DNA of 64,000 bases from Actinostola sp. cb2023 (taxonomy: Eukaryota > Cnidaria > Anthozoa > Actiniaria > Actinostolidae). Position numbers and translations under genes: made by a program. A model generated the notes under the pieces. It ran no database searches. It saw only the letters and a program-made list of their open reading frames with translations, and was not told the DNA's origin. Positions within the stretch are counted from its first letter, which is position 1. The number at the start of each line of letters is the position of its first letter. Shown piece after piece: positions 44,088-53,564 of this stretch. Location of the stretch: NCBI GenBank assembly GCA_033675265.1, contig JAUJYZ010001316.1, forward strand, positions 372,001-436,000, written 5' to 3'.

Positions 44088-44688
44088 GGTGATTCCATTG
44101 AATTGCATTGCGCACGCTCTACTGCGCACGATTCTGAATAAAATTTTAGTTGACGAGCGCGCGCTAACTTACGCCATCGAGCTCGCGCACATTGGAGACC
44201 ATTGGAAATCGTTAAATATTTCAAGTGTAACGAGCACGGTGAACCCCATTTTTTATTCAATAACTTTCATCACACTATAGTTCTTTAGTATATAGCAAAG
44301 TATTAAAAAAAGTTAGGATTTCAAACATTAAAAAAATTGAATGAAAGCATACGGAGTATCGATTTTTAGACCCTCTCGGTGGTTCGAACATCTGTGTTTT
44401 TTGTTCTATTTTTCGAGAACTATGCAAAATTCGAGCATTCGAGCATAGGCTAGAGATACAAAAGCTATAGCAACCACTTTAGTTCATTATTAATAGTTTG
44501 TCTTTTAAGTTGTGGAAAATTATTTACCCGATCCCGATTTCACGCGAGACTCGACTGAAAGACCTAAAATACCATAATTTCAAAGCAGTGTAGCGCAAAA
44601 ATGAGCTTTTGAAACTCCATACGGTAATGTATCACCATGCCAAGTTATAGAAAATTCTAGGATTTGCTTCTATTTCAAGGGAATCACC
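44088..44688. mobile_element. TTAA-flanked short inverted-repeat element
   Basis: The ends GGTGATTCCATTGAA (left) and GGTGATTCCCTTGAA (right, opposite strand) are directly flanked by TTAA (44084-44087 and 44689-44692). The internal sequence is non-coding and includes a CpG-rich GCGCACGCTCTACTGCGCAC stretch. The TTAA preference suggests mobilisation by a piggyBac- or Kolobok-type transposase. The ends are unlike those of the Kolobok at 11517. Confidence 0.75.
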
Positions 44689-44692
44689 TTAA

Positions 44693-46350
44693 AGTGCATT
44701 CTAAGTTGTCGATGTTATATGCGATAATGACAGCGACTGTAGAACTTTCTTCTGCTTGTGTGACTTCATTGGGGATGACAACACGATTTTCTGCTTGTTC
44801 ATTTATAACATTCAATGCAAACTCAGTCTCTATCTCTTCTACAAGGTCCTAATTGATGCTATGTCCATACTTATTAATTATCTTTACAATTTCGCTGTTA
44901 TTGCAAAGTGCTAAACAGAACAGTTTTAGGTGTTTTGATAGCTTCATTTGCAACGGAGTAAACAATGGTAAACAATGTCCTGTGCAAAAAAAAATTCCAA
45001 TGTTTTTATCTGCTTTACTCTTCTCATTCTCCAGCGATTGGCCTGATATAAGGACTGTGAAAACTGTGTCTAACAGGGATGGAATATATGAATCTATTCA
45101 GTTTTCCTATAGATCGTCTTTCTTCTATGGGTGGCCATGACATCTCAGGTGGATTACAGCACAAAAATTGAGATTTACCTTCAATTAAAGCCTGCATTAA
45201 GCTTACGTATCGTAAAGTTCAGCTTTACGCGGACTTTTCATGGTTGCGTAAAGCTGACGTAGTGAGCGACTTTAACGCTAACTTTACGAAAGCAGTAAAG
45301 TAGCATTTAGTACAAGTTTACATCTTCTTTATGCAAGCAGTAAAGTAGTGTATGGTACAAGATTACATCTTCTTTACGTATCACGTTTTGTTACTTAAAC
45401 GTGTGAATTCTGTGACCTTTACGCTACATTTAATAGCTTATCTGAAGTAATACTTCAGATGTAAATTGTTATATTTAACGTAAACGTACCCAATCCACTA
45501 ACAAAACGTAAATTCGCGCAATCCGCTAACACAACCCTTCAATTTCAGACTCATTTCAAACGCAAATTTTCACAATTTGATGGTAAAAATGCTTCGCTTA
45601 TGTATAGCTAGAAATCTAACAAGCATGTTAACTTTATTATTATTTTTGGATAATTCCTACAACAAGTGAAATTTACATGTAATATCAATAAAATTGAAAT
45701 AATTTTTATATACACACTAAAATGATGCTTGGACATTTGAACCACTAAAATACCAAATATAATTAATTTAGCATAACTATGTGAAGTTCAAAATATGGTC
45801 ATAAATAATAATATTTTAAATGTAACTAACTACTCTTTGCTAAATGAGATAATGATGGCAAATTACTATACAATCCAAAAATGTTTTATAACAATAAATA
45901 TCATATTAAATAAATATCATTTCAACTGTAACTATGTGAATTTTTTAAATAAAATGTATGATGATTCATTACCCCTCTCTCGACATCCTGACGAATGTAT
46001 TTATAAAATTTATCAATGGAATAAATTAACACATGTAATTAAAAATTGTACCAAAATATTATAAAAATAAATAAATTAAAATACTGGGGAAAGAGCAGTG
46101 GAATCTAATAAAACGGTCCTCTGTGGAGTTGAGGTGAGGACAGGTGATGGAACCCTTACCGCCCAGCTTGGTGGATCTGGGGTGGTCTGCTAGAGCCCTC
46201 TGGGTGTCTCGGTATCTGTAGTACTGATGCCCTTTGCCTTCTTGTCAGACTTTTGTAATAGGCATCATCAAGTTCCATTTTTAACTCGTGGATTGCGTAG
46301 CATCCACGAGTTATTGGGATGAGATGGGGGAAAGTTAATATATGCACCAA
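44693..46350. other. No gene recognised; small hairpin repeats
   Basis: 45180-45420 contains repeated GTAAAG/CTTTAC motifs, including the hairpin AGCTTTACGC...GCGTAAAGCT (45221-45256). 45600-46080 is very AT-rich. The minus open frame 46156-46425 (MPSTKYMAMAAVLYEMREPW) has no recognised family. A hairpin CTCGTGGAT...ATCCACGAG lies near 46290-46315. Confidence 0.4.
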
Positions 46351-46478
46351 ATTGTAAACTCGTTCCCAGGGCTCTCTCATTTCATACAAAACGGCGGCCA
46401 TTGCCATGTACTTCGTACTTGGCATCGACAGTATTTTATCGGACTTTAGGCATTCAACCCTGGAAATACCCTGAGAAC

Positions 46479-47487
46479 CAATTAACTATGTATACTCTAA
46501 ACAAACCAGTTTGCAAGCGACAAATACTCAGTGCTCTGATAGAGTAAAAAAAACCTACTATATGCTACAAGTTACAACACATCGAGTGAAGGATTTATAC
46601 ACCGTATTACGTATAGCCGATTGTGCCGAGTCGGAAGAAAGCCAAGTTTACAAAGCATTCAGGGAGGATCGAGGATGGAATATTAACTTATGGTCTACTC
46701 AGTGTCACTGACTTGAATCACATGGCAGTTTCCTTTGTCGTCTTCGAAGGAGAAAGAGAAGATAAATGTTGGAGTTCAGTTTATTAGTGGGACAAACTTA
46801 AAGCCGTTTTTGGACGCCTTCATGCACTGAAGCGAATTATCGGGTATAAAGTGTTTCATGTCATTGTTTCACTCTCTGCATGTACTAAGCTAAATATGTA
46901 GTAGTAGTAGTAGTTTATTATGCGTCATTATACGATTTATTGGTATATTTTCGTTCGTTTGGTATTCCTTTGTAAAAGCTATTACCCGTGTAAACATGGT
47001 GAACAACTCGATCGCCTTAAAACACTTTATTTCGAAGTCTAGATGAAAAATAGACACAACACAGATGTTAATCAAGCATTGAACTTTACTTCTTGAATAC
47101 ATTTTACTTAATGTTAAAATACGTTTTCTCTCTAAGAACGAAATGTAAAACATACGGCACATTGATCACGAAAGATAACAAATATATATGACATGTGCTG
47201 GTTCCATGCTCAAACATGCCCTAACGTATTCTTCAAGGCGTTCCTCGTCACTCACATACGGGAATCCACGAGTTCACCAAATGGTGCCTTTGATTTCTTT
47301 AGCCAGCCTTGATCTTTCCCACGCGAGTTAACTTGGTTTTATACCCTCGCAGTATTGGGCCACCCTCATCTTCACTAATATAACTTTCATCGCTACTCAT
47401 GCATTCTAGAGACAGAATAGCTTTCACTCTCTCAGCTCTCTGTTCTGTCCAATCAGATACCAGGTGAAGTATATATAGTTAATTAAT
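46479..47487. mobile_element. Possible TIR element with gene remnant
   Basis: Ends AATTAACTATGTATACTC (left) and AATTAACTATATATACTTC (right, opposite strand). TCCAATCAGATACC lies just inside the right end at 47451. Starting near that end, the minus strand codes a broken acidic segment (ERVKAILSLECMSSDESYIS, EDEGGPILRG), probably the start of a transposon gene I cannot name, with frame breaks soon after. A clear hairpin outside the left end, as at the other CCAATCAGA loci, is not convincing here. Confidence 0.4.
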
Positions 47488-47649
47488 TGAAATAAATTAG
47501 CAAGATTATTAGGTATACCAAGTATTTTGCTTGGTGTCAATTCAAAGTATTTAATGCACATTATTATCATTTTGTTAATGATCCTTTTCTTTGCCCACCA
47601 TTAAGGCTCTCATATTAGTCAAAGGTACCCATGTATCCCTATATATATT

Positions 47650-48190
47650 TAACAATTATTATCTGAACTGGAGGTGAATAGCGGTAGAATATTTACCAAG
47701 ATGCGAAGCGACGAGGTAGATATTCCTTAACCCGCTATTCACCGACAGTGAAGATAATAATTGTTTTAGTAAGCTTATATACCAACGAGCCAATCAAGAA
47801 ACTAAAACTGATTTAAGCCCAAATTTAAGGAGCATTTCACTGAAAAAGACTAACATTCTGAAGAAAACAAACTGCTAGCATGCGCTCGATTGGGTGATGA
47901 TGGCGCACACTTCAACTACAATTGTTTTCAAAAACACAACAGAATCCATTTTTATCTTTGGCTATATCATAAAAGCAGTAGAAGAGAAATTTCCGTGTTT
48001 TACTGGCGAAAGAGATCGCTTGGGATGCTGGAAGAACACATGAAAAGTTCGAAAATCACGAGCCGGCTGCCGGCAGCTGCCATTTTGTTTCCGACTCAAT
48101 ATCCTGAGTGAATATGGTAGAATAGCCTGACTTTTTTAACCAATCAGAGCGCGCGTTCTTAGGAGATTGGCGAGTTGGTATATACTAATT
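47650..48190. mobile_element. Hairpin-headed TIR element, locus 4
   Basis: A hairpin at 47650-47765 (AATTATTATCT...AGATAATAATT outer arms, GGTGAATAGCGG/CCGCTATTCACC inner arms) is followed by TTAGTAAGCTTATATACCAA. The body ends near 48189 with the complement of TTAGTATATACCAAC. AACCAATCAGAGCGCGCG lies at 48140. The plus open frame 47890-48111 has no recognisable motif. Confidence 0.65.
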
Positions 48191-48194
48191 ATGT

Positions 48195-49010
48195 ATATCC
48201 ATGATGGGAGGCATAATTTTTACAAACTGGCAGTATACAGTGGCAGCACAAAGGCTGATGTTACCATGTTTACACTCACACTACCACTACATTCCAATTT
48301 TCTATGCACAAAAGTCTCAGCTCACTAGTTTGTTTAGATTGCTGAAGGAGGACAACCTGGGATAGAATGAACTGTCAAACTTAAATCTTGCAACAGGGTT
48401 TTGAAACAAGCTGTGGAAGAAATTGCACTTGTAATTCCCACCCTCTGCAACTTACAATGCTCTGCTCTCGCAGCGTTACGTTGCACAAGGCAAAAGGACA
48501 AATTAGTGAATCAAAATTAAGTGTTACTGTTTTCTGACTTAAACTGCAATGGAACCGGCCATTGACTATAATATATGTGGATGATAAACTAATGTTTTTT
48601 TTTCTAGTTACATGTTTAGATACCAATGTTTGTAGCAGGTGTTGAATTGGGATTTGGGCACCAACGTTGGGACCAGGTGTAGGCTTTATCACTGTTTTCC
48701 ATGACGAATCCAAGGATTTTAGGCATCCTTCCACTAGGTATGATCGTGGCAAGGACTGGTTCGCTTGGGTGAGCTCGTGCCAGTCATAGAGATGGAGAAC
48801 TTGTTCAGTATTTGTTCAGGGAGATTCTCGTATGAAGTAATGTTTAAAGGCCGTCCGAGGCGATGCCGAGCTACTTCTAAAACGAATTAATTATTCGGGA
48901 GGAATTTGTTTATTGAAATGGCAATAGGTTTGTATTTGTTTATTAAAAAAAAAATTAATGACGCATTTAAAGAATACCAAGATAAAGGTTAATCAAATTC
49001 CGTGAGATCA
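48195..49010. other. No gene recognised
   Basis: Unique sequence. The minus open frame 48381-48752 lacks a motif. A short A-tract (AAAAAAAAAATTAATG) lies near 48948. Confidence 0.4.
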
Positions 49011-49013
49011 ATC

Positions 49014-49092
49014 GAACTACTTGATGGCACAGTGGTAAGTAAAGGGATTAGCAATGGAGTGTTCCGGGTTCGAATCCCTCCGCAGCGAGTTT
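49014..49092 (+). other. tRNA-like sequence with A and B boxes (SINE or pseudo-tRNA)
   Basis: TGGCACAGTGGTAAG (A-box-like, 49025) and GGTTCGAATCC (perfect B box, about 49067-49077) are spaced as in a tRNA gene. The T-stem pairs at only three positions and no clean anticodon or acceptor stem forms. I therefore read it as a tRNA-derived SINE head or a decayed tRNA, not a working tRNA. Confidence 0.5.
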
Positions 49093-49099
49093 ATGAAAT

Positions 49100-50100
49100 T
49101 ATTCAATGCGTTTTTTAAGCAGTTAAAAATCATGCATTTCCAAGACAAATAACATGTTACTTGTGTCTAAGTTTGTATTTGAAATAGTATTTCCTGTCAG
49201 AAATTAAGTTATTGATTTATATGATATTTCTATTCCAAGGACTTGAACTGATATTTCCAGTCCTAGAACTTGAAATAATATTTCAAAGTACTCTAGAGCG
49301 GACTTGGAATCATTCCAAATTACACAAGAACGGACTTTCCGGGGTATCCAGATCCATCATGTGACCAAATTGAGGGCACCTGGTTGGCTGTTTACCTCGT
49401 GAATAATTAATGAGTTTTTGAAGCTCTTTTCTTGTCTAAAATGCAACATAATCCAATATTTTTATTAGAAACCGTTTATTACATTCACCCATGAATCTAA
49501 TGAATGGCAAAGGTGGATCTAAAACAGAATTCTAGAATCCATACCATACTAATATTGTATATGTTTATACATGTTGTCATAGTTACTGTGATGTTGTGTA
49601 AACTGTTGTGTTTGTTTGACAATTTGTTGTTGTTGAAATCTTCAATGGTTTCTTTATATAGAAGCATACCAGTGTGTACGGGATTTTGACTTGAGCTCGT
49701 GCCAGGGATACTTTCTGTTGTTGTCATTGGATCATCTTAAGCCCACAATTACAGTTTCTTTTGTTGTCTTTTCACTTAGGACCAATGATGTCGGCAACCG
49801 ATTGAATGTCTCTGCGAACCACAGAGCTACACAAGCTTTTTCTCTGGTTGAAATAATGATAATAATGCTGAATAAGTTATAAGGTTCAGTTGTAAATACC
49901 CGAAGTTGGGATTCCTGAAGTTAGGAGGTGGTGAGTTTGTTTACGATAAATCAGAATTGGAAGAATAGTTTAGAATAGTCTTCTAGTTATAAAAGATAGA
50001 GACGACACGTGATCGTAGAAATGGTAGATACGCCGCGAAGCGCGATCGCGAATCGCCAATTACTGCGAATAAAATAAACCGTGAGTAAATTATAAAGGGT
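49100..50100. other. No gene recognised
   Basis: Contains a diffuse repeated phrase (TTTGAAATAGTATTTC / TTGAAATAATATTTC) near 49170-49290, possibly the body of a SINE-like element after the tRNA-like head. The open frames at 49497-49882 lack motifs. Confidence 0.35.
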
Positions 50101-50103
50101 TTC

Positions 50104-50664
50104 TTATAAAGATGTTTCAGATCTTTCGTACCTTAAAGATGACAACTGTCGTTGTTGTTGTTTAGTAGAAACCTCTTCAAATATCTTTCCTTTATGAGCA
50201 GCATCTGACGATTTCTCCAGAATTTCAATTTTATCTTGCTGGTCTTCGGCCTCGGAAAGTAAGGCTAAGTTCATTTGCTTGCTCTTCCAGCATCTGTTCT
50301 TTTGTGGCAAGTAACTTGACAAGTCCGCAATTGTTCGATCCTTCAACTCAATAGAGTTAAATGGCAACAAGGCGATCTCTTCAGTATGTAAAGTGTATGT
50401 CCACCAGTTTTCTTTGTATTTGCATTTCTTTCTGTTCATTCTGGAGAGACTTCGCTTGAGTTGCGCCGTTCGCACTTGGAAATAGGTTTGATAGTCGCTG
50501 CAAGCCGTCTTCTGTGAGCGTTTATCCAAGCTGTTCCAAACAGGCATCCCAACCGCGTTTGCAACCATTTCCTGAAGGATTCTTGGCCGCGTCCATAGCT
50601 TTATACGAGATAAAGATCTGGAACTCTGCTGTAGACTCACAGTAAGGAATTGGCATGCGAACAT
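50104..50664 (-). CDS. Hypothetical ORF, 186 aa
   Basis: A long basic/charged open frame (SLSRIKLWTRPRILQEMVAN, MPVWNSLDKRSQKTACSDYQ, KYKENWWTYTLHTEEIALLP) with a C-terminal coiled-coil-like part (SEAEDQQDKIEILEKSSD). Composition is protein-like and the frame is uninterrupted, but no family is recognised. It lies 290 bases from, and is divergent to, the C2H2 fragment, so they may share one ancestral element. Confidence 0.35.
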   Translation of the reverse strand: MFACQFLTVSLQQSSRSLSRIKLWTRPRILQEMVANAVGMPVWNSLDKRSQKTACSDYQTYFQVRTAQLKRSLSRMNRKKCKYKENWWTYTLHTEEIALLPFNSIELKDRTIADLSSYLPQKNRCWKSKQMNLALLSEAEDQQDKIEILEKSSDAAHKGKIFEEVSTKQQQRQLSSLRYERSETSL

Positions 50665-50950
50665 GCATAAACATAGGATTTAGAGTAAACATAGTGGGCT
50701 AATAATGGCAAAATATATGTAGATGTAGTCTAGAATTGAAAGAGTTTTGATAGTTTTCACTGTAGACTGACGCACTAGATGATACGAATAGTCGAATACC
50801 CGGGTAGAATACACATACAATTGAAAATGCATTATGGGAACAATGAGATGAGTTATTAGTGGACAGTATTAAAAGCAGGTCTAACCGCAAAATCTGTTCA
50901 ACTGGAAACTGAATGAGTCCGCTGACAGTGAGAATCAATACTCCAAAAGC

Positions 50951-51150
50951 TCCTAAACGATACCCTTGCCTTTATTGCAGCATTGAGGGGAAGACAAGAC
51001 TTTCACCTTCATCTACAATGTGTCCATAGATTGAGACCAAATATGAAATTATTATGTCCTTACTGCGACAAATCAGTGGACGGCAAAGATCGGCTGATGA
51101 GGCACATTTACCAGAGTCATGGACCACAACAGCACAGACCACAACGCCAA
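50951..51150 (+). pseudogene. Two-finger C2H2 zinc-finger fragment
   Basis: PKRYPCLYCSIEGKTRLS, then after a one-base shift near 51006 HLHLQCVHRLRPNMKLL, then CPYCDKSVDGKDRLMRHIYQ ending SHG. This gives two C-x2-C...H-x4-H fingers in tandem, as in nucleic-acid-binding C2H2 proteins. The frameshift lies inside the first finger, and no ATG or further domain is evident. It is probably an exon relic of a transposon or zinc-finger gene. Confidence 0.55.
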
Positions 51151-51188
51151 CAGTGAGCGGACAAGAAGATTCATCAATAATAAAAAAC

Positions 51189-51204
51189 GGCTCTTTTAGG
51201 AGCC
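51189..51204 (+). promoter_or_regulatory. Histone-type 3' stem-loop
   Basis: GGCTCTTTTAGGAGCC forms a six-base-pair stem with a four-base loop (one G-U pair). It is preceded by AAAAAC and followed by GACAACC, close to the metazoan replication-dependent histone mRNA stem-loop. No histone coding sequence lies upstream; the nearest coding relic is the C2H2 fragment. It could be coincidence. Confidence 0.35.
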
Positions 51205-51597
51205 GACAACCATATAAAAGTCATGATCACACTTTAAACAATAAGAAACTTTTAAGTGATGCAGCCTGGTATTAGTTATAACTTATACTGTGATTTTTAC
51301 ACAGTGTTTGATAACAATGATCAGAAAATCATTCTTGTGTAGTTGATTCGTAGGGCTTTTGATGACTTGTAAAGAGTGATATTCGGGAAGTTGATGTATC
51401 AAAAAAGGACTAAACCCGGTCTAAAGCACTTCGCATCAGTAAAAGTAGTCAAATGATGTTTTATTAGGTTCCGGAAATCTGAGGTTTGAGTTGTTTTGTT
51501 GATCTAAAGTTGTTGTTGTTCTTTTGATACAACTTCTGCTTCTCAAAGAGGTTCGTAGTTTGATACATGAACAATCTTTTCTAAAGCACTTCGCATC

Positions 51598-51665
51598 AGC
51601 AGAGCGGAAAAACTGCACGCATGCGCATTAGCGTTTTCTAAAAATAAGCATCCAAGATGGCGGCC
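51598..51665 (+). repeat. Left TIR with YY1-like AAGATGGCGGC
   Basis: Identical to the right end (58125-58190, opposite strand) over 34 outer and 14 inner bases. The inner block AAGATGGCGGC matches the YY1 consensus and holds an ATG (51656) that opens a 42-codon frame (MAAATRGKCRVKMRQKQLQN). It may be the promoter and first-exon region of the element's gene. Confidence 0.75.
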
Positions 51666-52524
51666 GCAACGCGTGGAAAATGTCGTGTGAAGATGAGACA
51701 AAAACAACTACAAAACTACAGTGAATACCTTCACAAACTATATCACCGCTCATTTAAAGTGATTCTTATGGAGTGTGTATAAAATCTTGCTTCCCTCTTC
51801 GTGGAAAAAAGCTCAAAGAAGTACCTGTTGTACAGGCAATTTGGAATCGCAAAGACACGACCGTGAACGTTTCGATATCCAACTGAAATGCCAAAAATAA
51901 GCTCATTTTTGAATTGTTAAGCTTCATTTTCAGCAAGATGGAAGAGTAATAACTGATTTATAATCTGTGAAAATTTCAGGAAAATCGAGGGGTATGCATT
52001 TTTTGTGAATCTCATTTGAAGTTGAAATTGTTCGATCAGCTCGAGTACCTTTTCTTCTTTTTGTGTGTATTTTGATCATGATGGTAAAGGTAAGTTAAAG
52101 ACGTGATATACTACAAACAAAGACTTGTCGATCTTTCCAGTTGACTGGTAAACATTGAATAAGCTTAAGTCTTATAGACGTTCATACAAGCTTGTAATAA
52201 AATGATTTATTTGATGATTGTTGTAGTCATTTTTCATTTCATCTATATCTGACATCTATATTTTCACCATGCCTGTGACTTTCATACTCTATCGGTAGCA
52301 TTATCCAACATTTTAAATGTATTTCTACTCACATCATCTCCACATAGCTGAATTGTTTTCGAAGTTTCACTCGATCGATCGGTGACTCTTTGGAAATACC
52401 GTAATTGATAAAGCGCGCGCAAATGTTGACGCGCCCGCGCCCTCCTTTCCCGCATTTTTCCCTTTTAAAAAAGACCCGGCGTTTTTGTAGGTGGCTGGCT
52501 TGTTTTTTTTTTTTGGTAACTCAA

Positions 52525-53490
52525 ATGGCTTTCTTGTGCATTTTTGCACCTCGATCCCGTAGTGATAATAGCAGTTGTTTCGGAAGAATCCAAGAATTAG
52601 ATAGTGACTCAGCAAGGAAGTGTGGGTATTTTTATCCTATAAATATTTGCCACAAGCATCTGAAAGAAAAACAAGAAGTAAACAAACTTTTTTGCTGCTT
52701 TCCTTTCAAAAACGGAGACTGCTCCAAAACGCGCATAAAATGTCCAAGACGGTTTTTTAAAGTTTTTAATGAATATGGGGATAAACAAGGGACCCTCATA
52801 TGTCACAAACATTTAGAAGAGGCAGATACCAGCGATATAATAACTTCAAGTGCTCTATACGAACCACCACATTCAAGAAAGGTTAGAATAAACTTTATTT
52901 TAAGTTTCTCATTTATTGGAAAAACATACTGTATGATATTCATGAAAATAATTATTGATTCTGATTGGCTAAGAGCAGTGCAAATTACCTTTAATTGGTA
53001 ATCATATCATACGATTTCTCGTTCAATTTGAAATAATTTGCACTCATGTGTATTTTCAAAGACCTCAATACAGGCTCAATTTTGATACTCTTTGAAAAAC
53101 ACACTTGAAATTATTTCAAATTGTAGCATTGTAATGCCAACAATAAGCTTATATATTTTAAATAATATATAGAGAACACCACAAATAGATATGCAATCAG
53201 TAGACGAGTACCATTGCAATACCAAAAAGATCTTGGAGCTTGGAAACCTGGCAGAAAAACTTGAAGAACAGAACCATCTTCTTGAGAAAGAAAATAAAGA
53301 ATTAATACAGCAGCACTTGGAAGATATAGAAATAAATGAGAGATTGGTAACATATAATCAAGAGTTAAAGAGAAAGCTATCTGGTATGTATCAATAAAAT
53401 AGTGGTTAAAAACAGCTGATTATCAGTATACATGTACAGTATATGTACATGTAAAACAAAAATTATATGTGTAAAAGTTCTGTGTGCTCT

Positions 53491-53564
<74 letters not shown>

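Noticed and set aside
46353..46476. A sixth hairpin for the CCAATCAGA element type, next to 46479
   Set aside because: Arms are only about 13 bases (GTTCCCAGGG and CCCTGAGAAC) with a ~100-base loop. The TIR and CCAATCAGA parts fit, but the hairpin is not convincing.
49014..49092. A functional tRNA gene
   Set aside because: The A and B boxes are good, but acceptor, anticodon and T stems do not pair properly.
50104..51150. One bidirectional transposon made of the 186-codon ORF and the C2H2 fragment
   Set aside because: No terminal inverted repeats or target duplications were found around the pair, so the link is only proximity.
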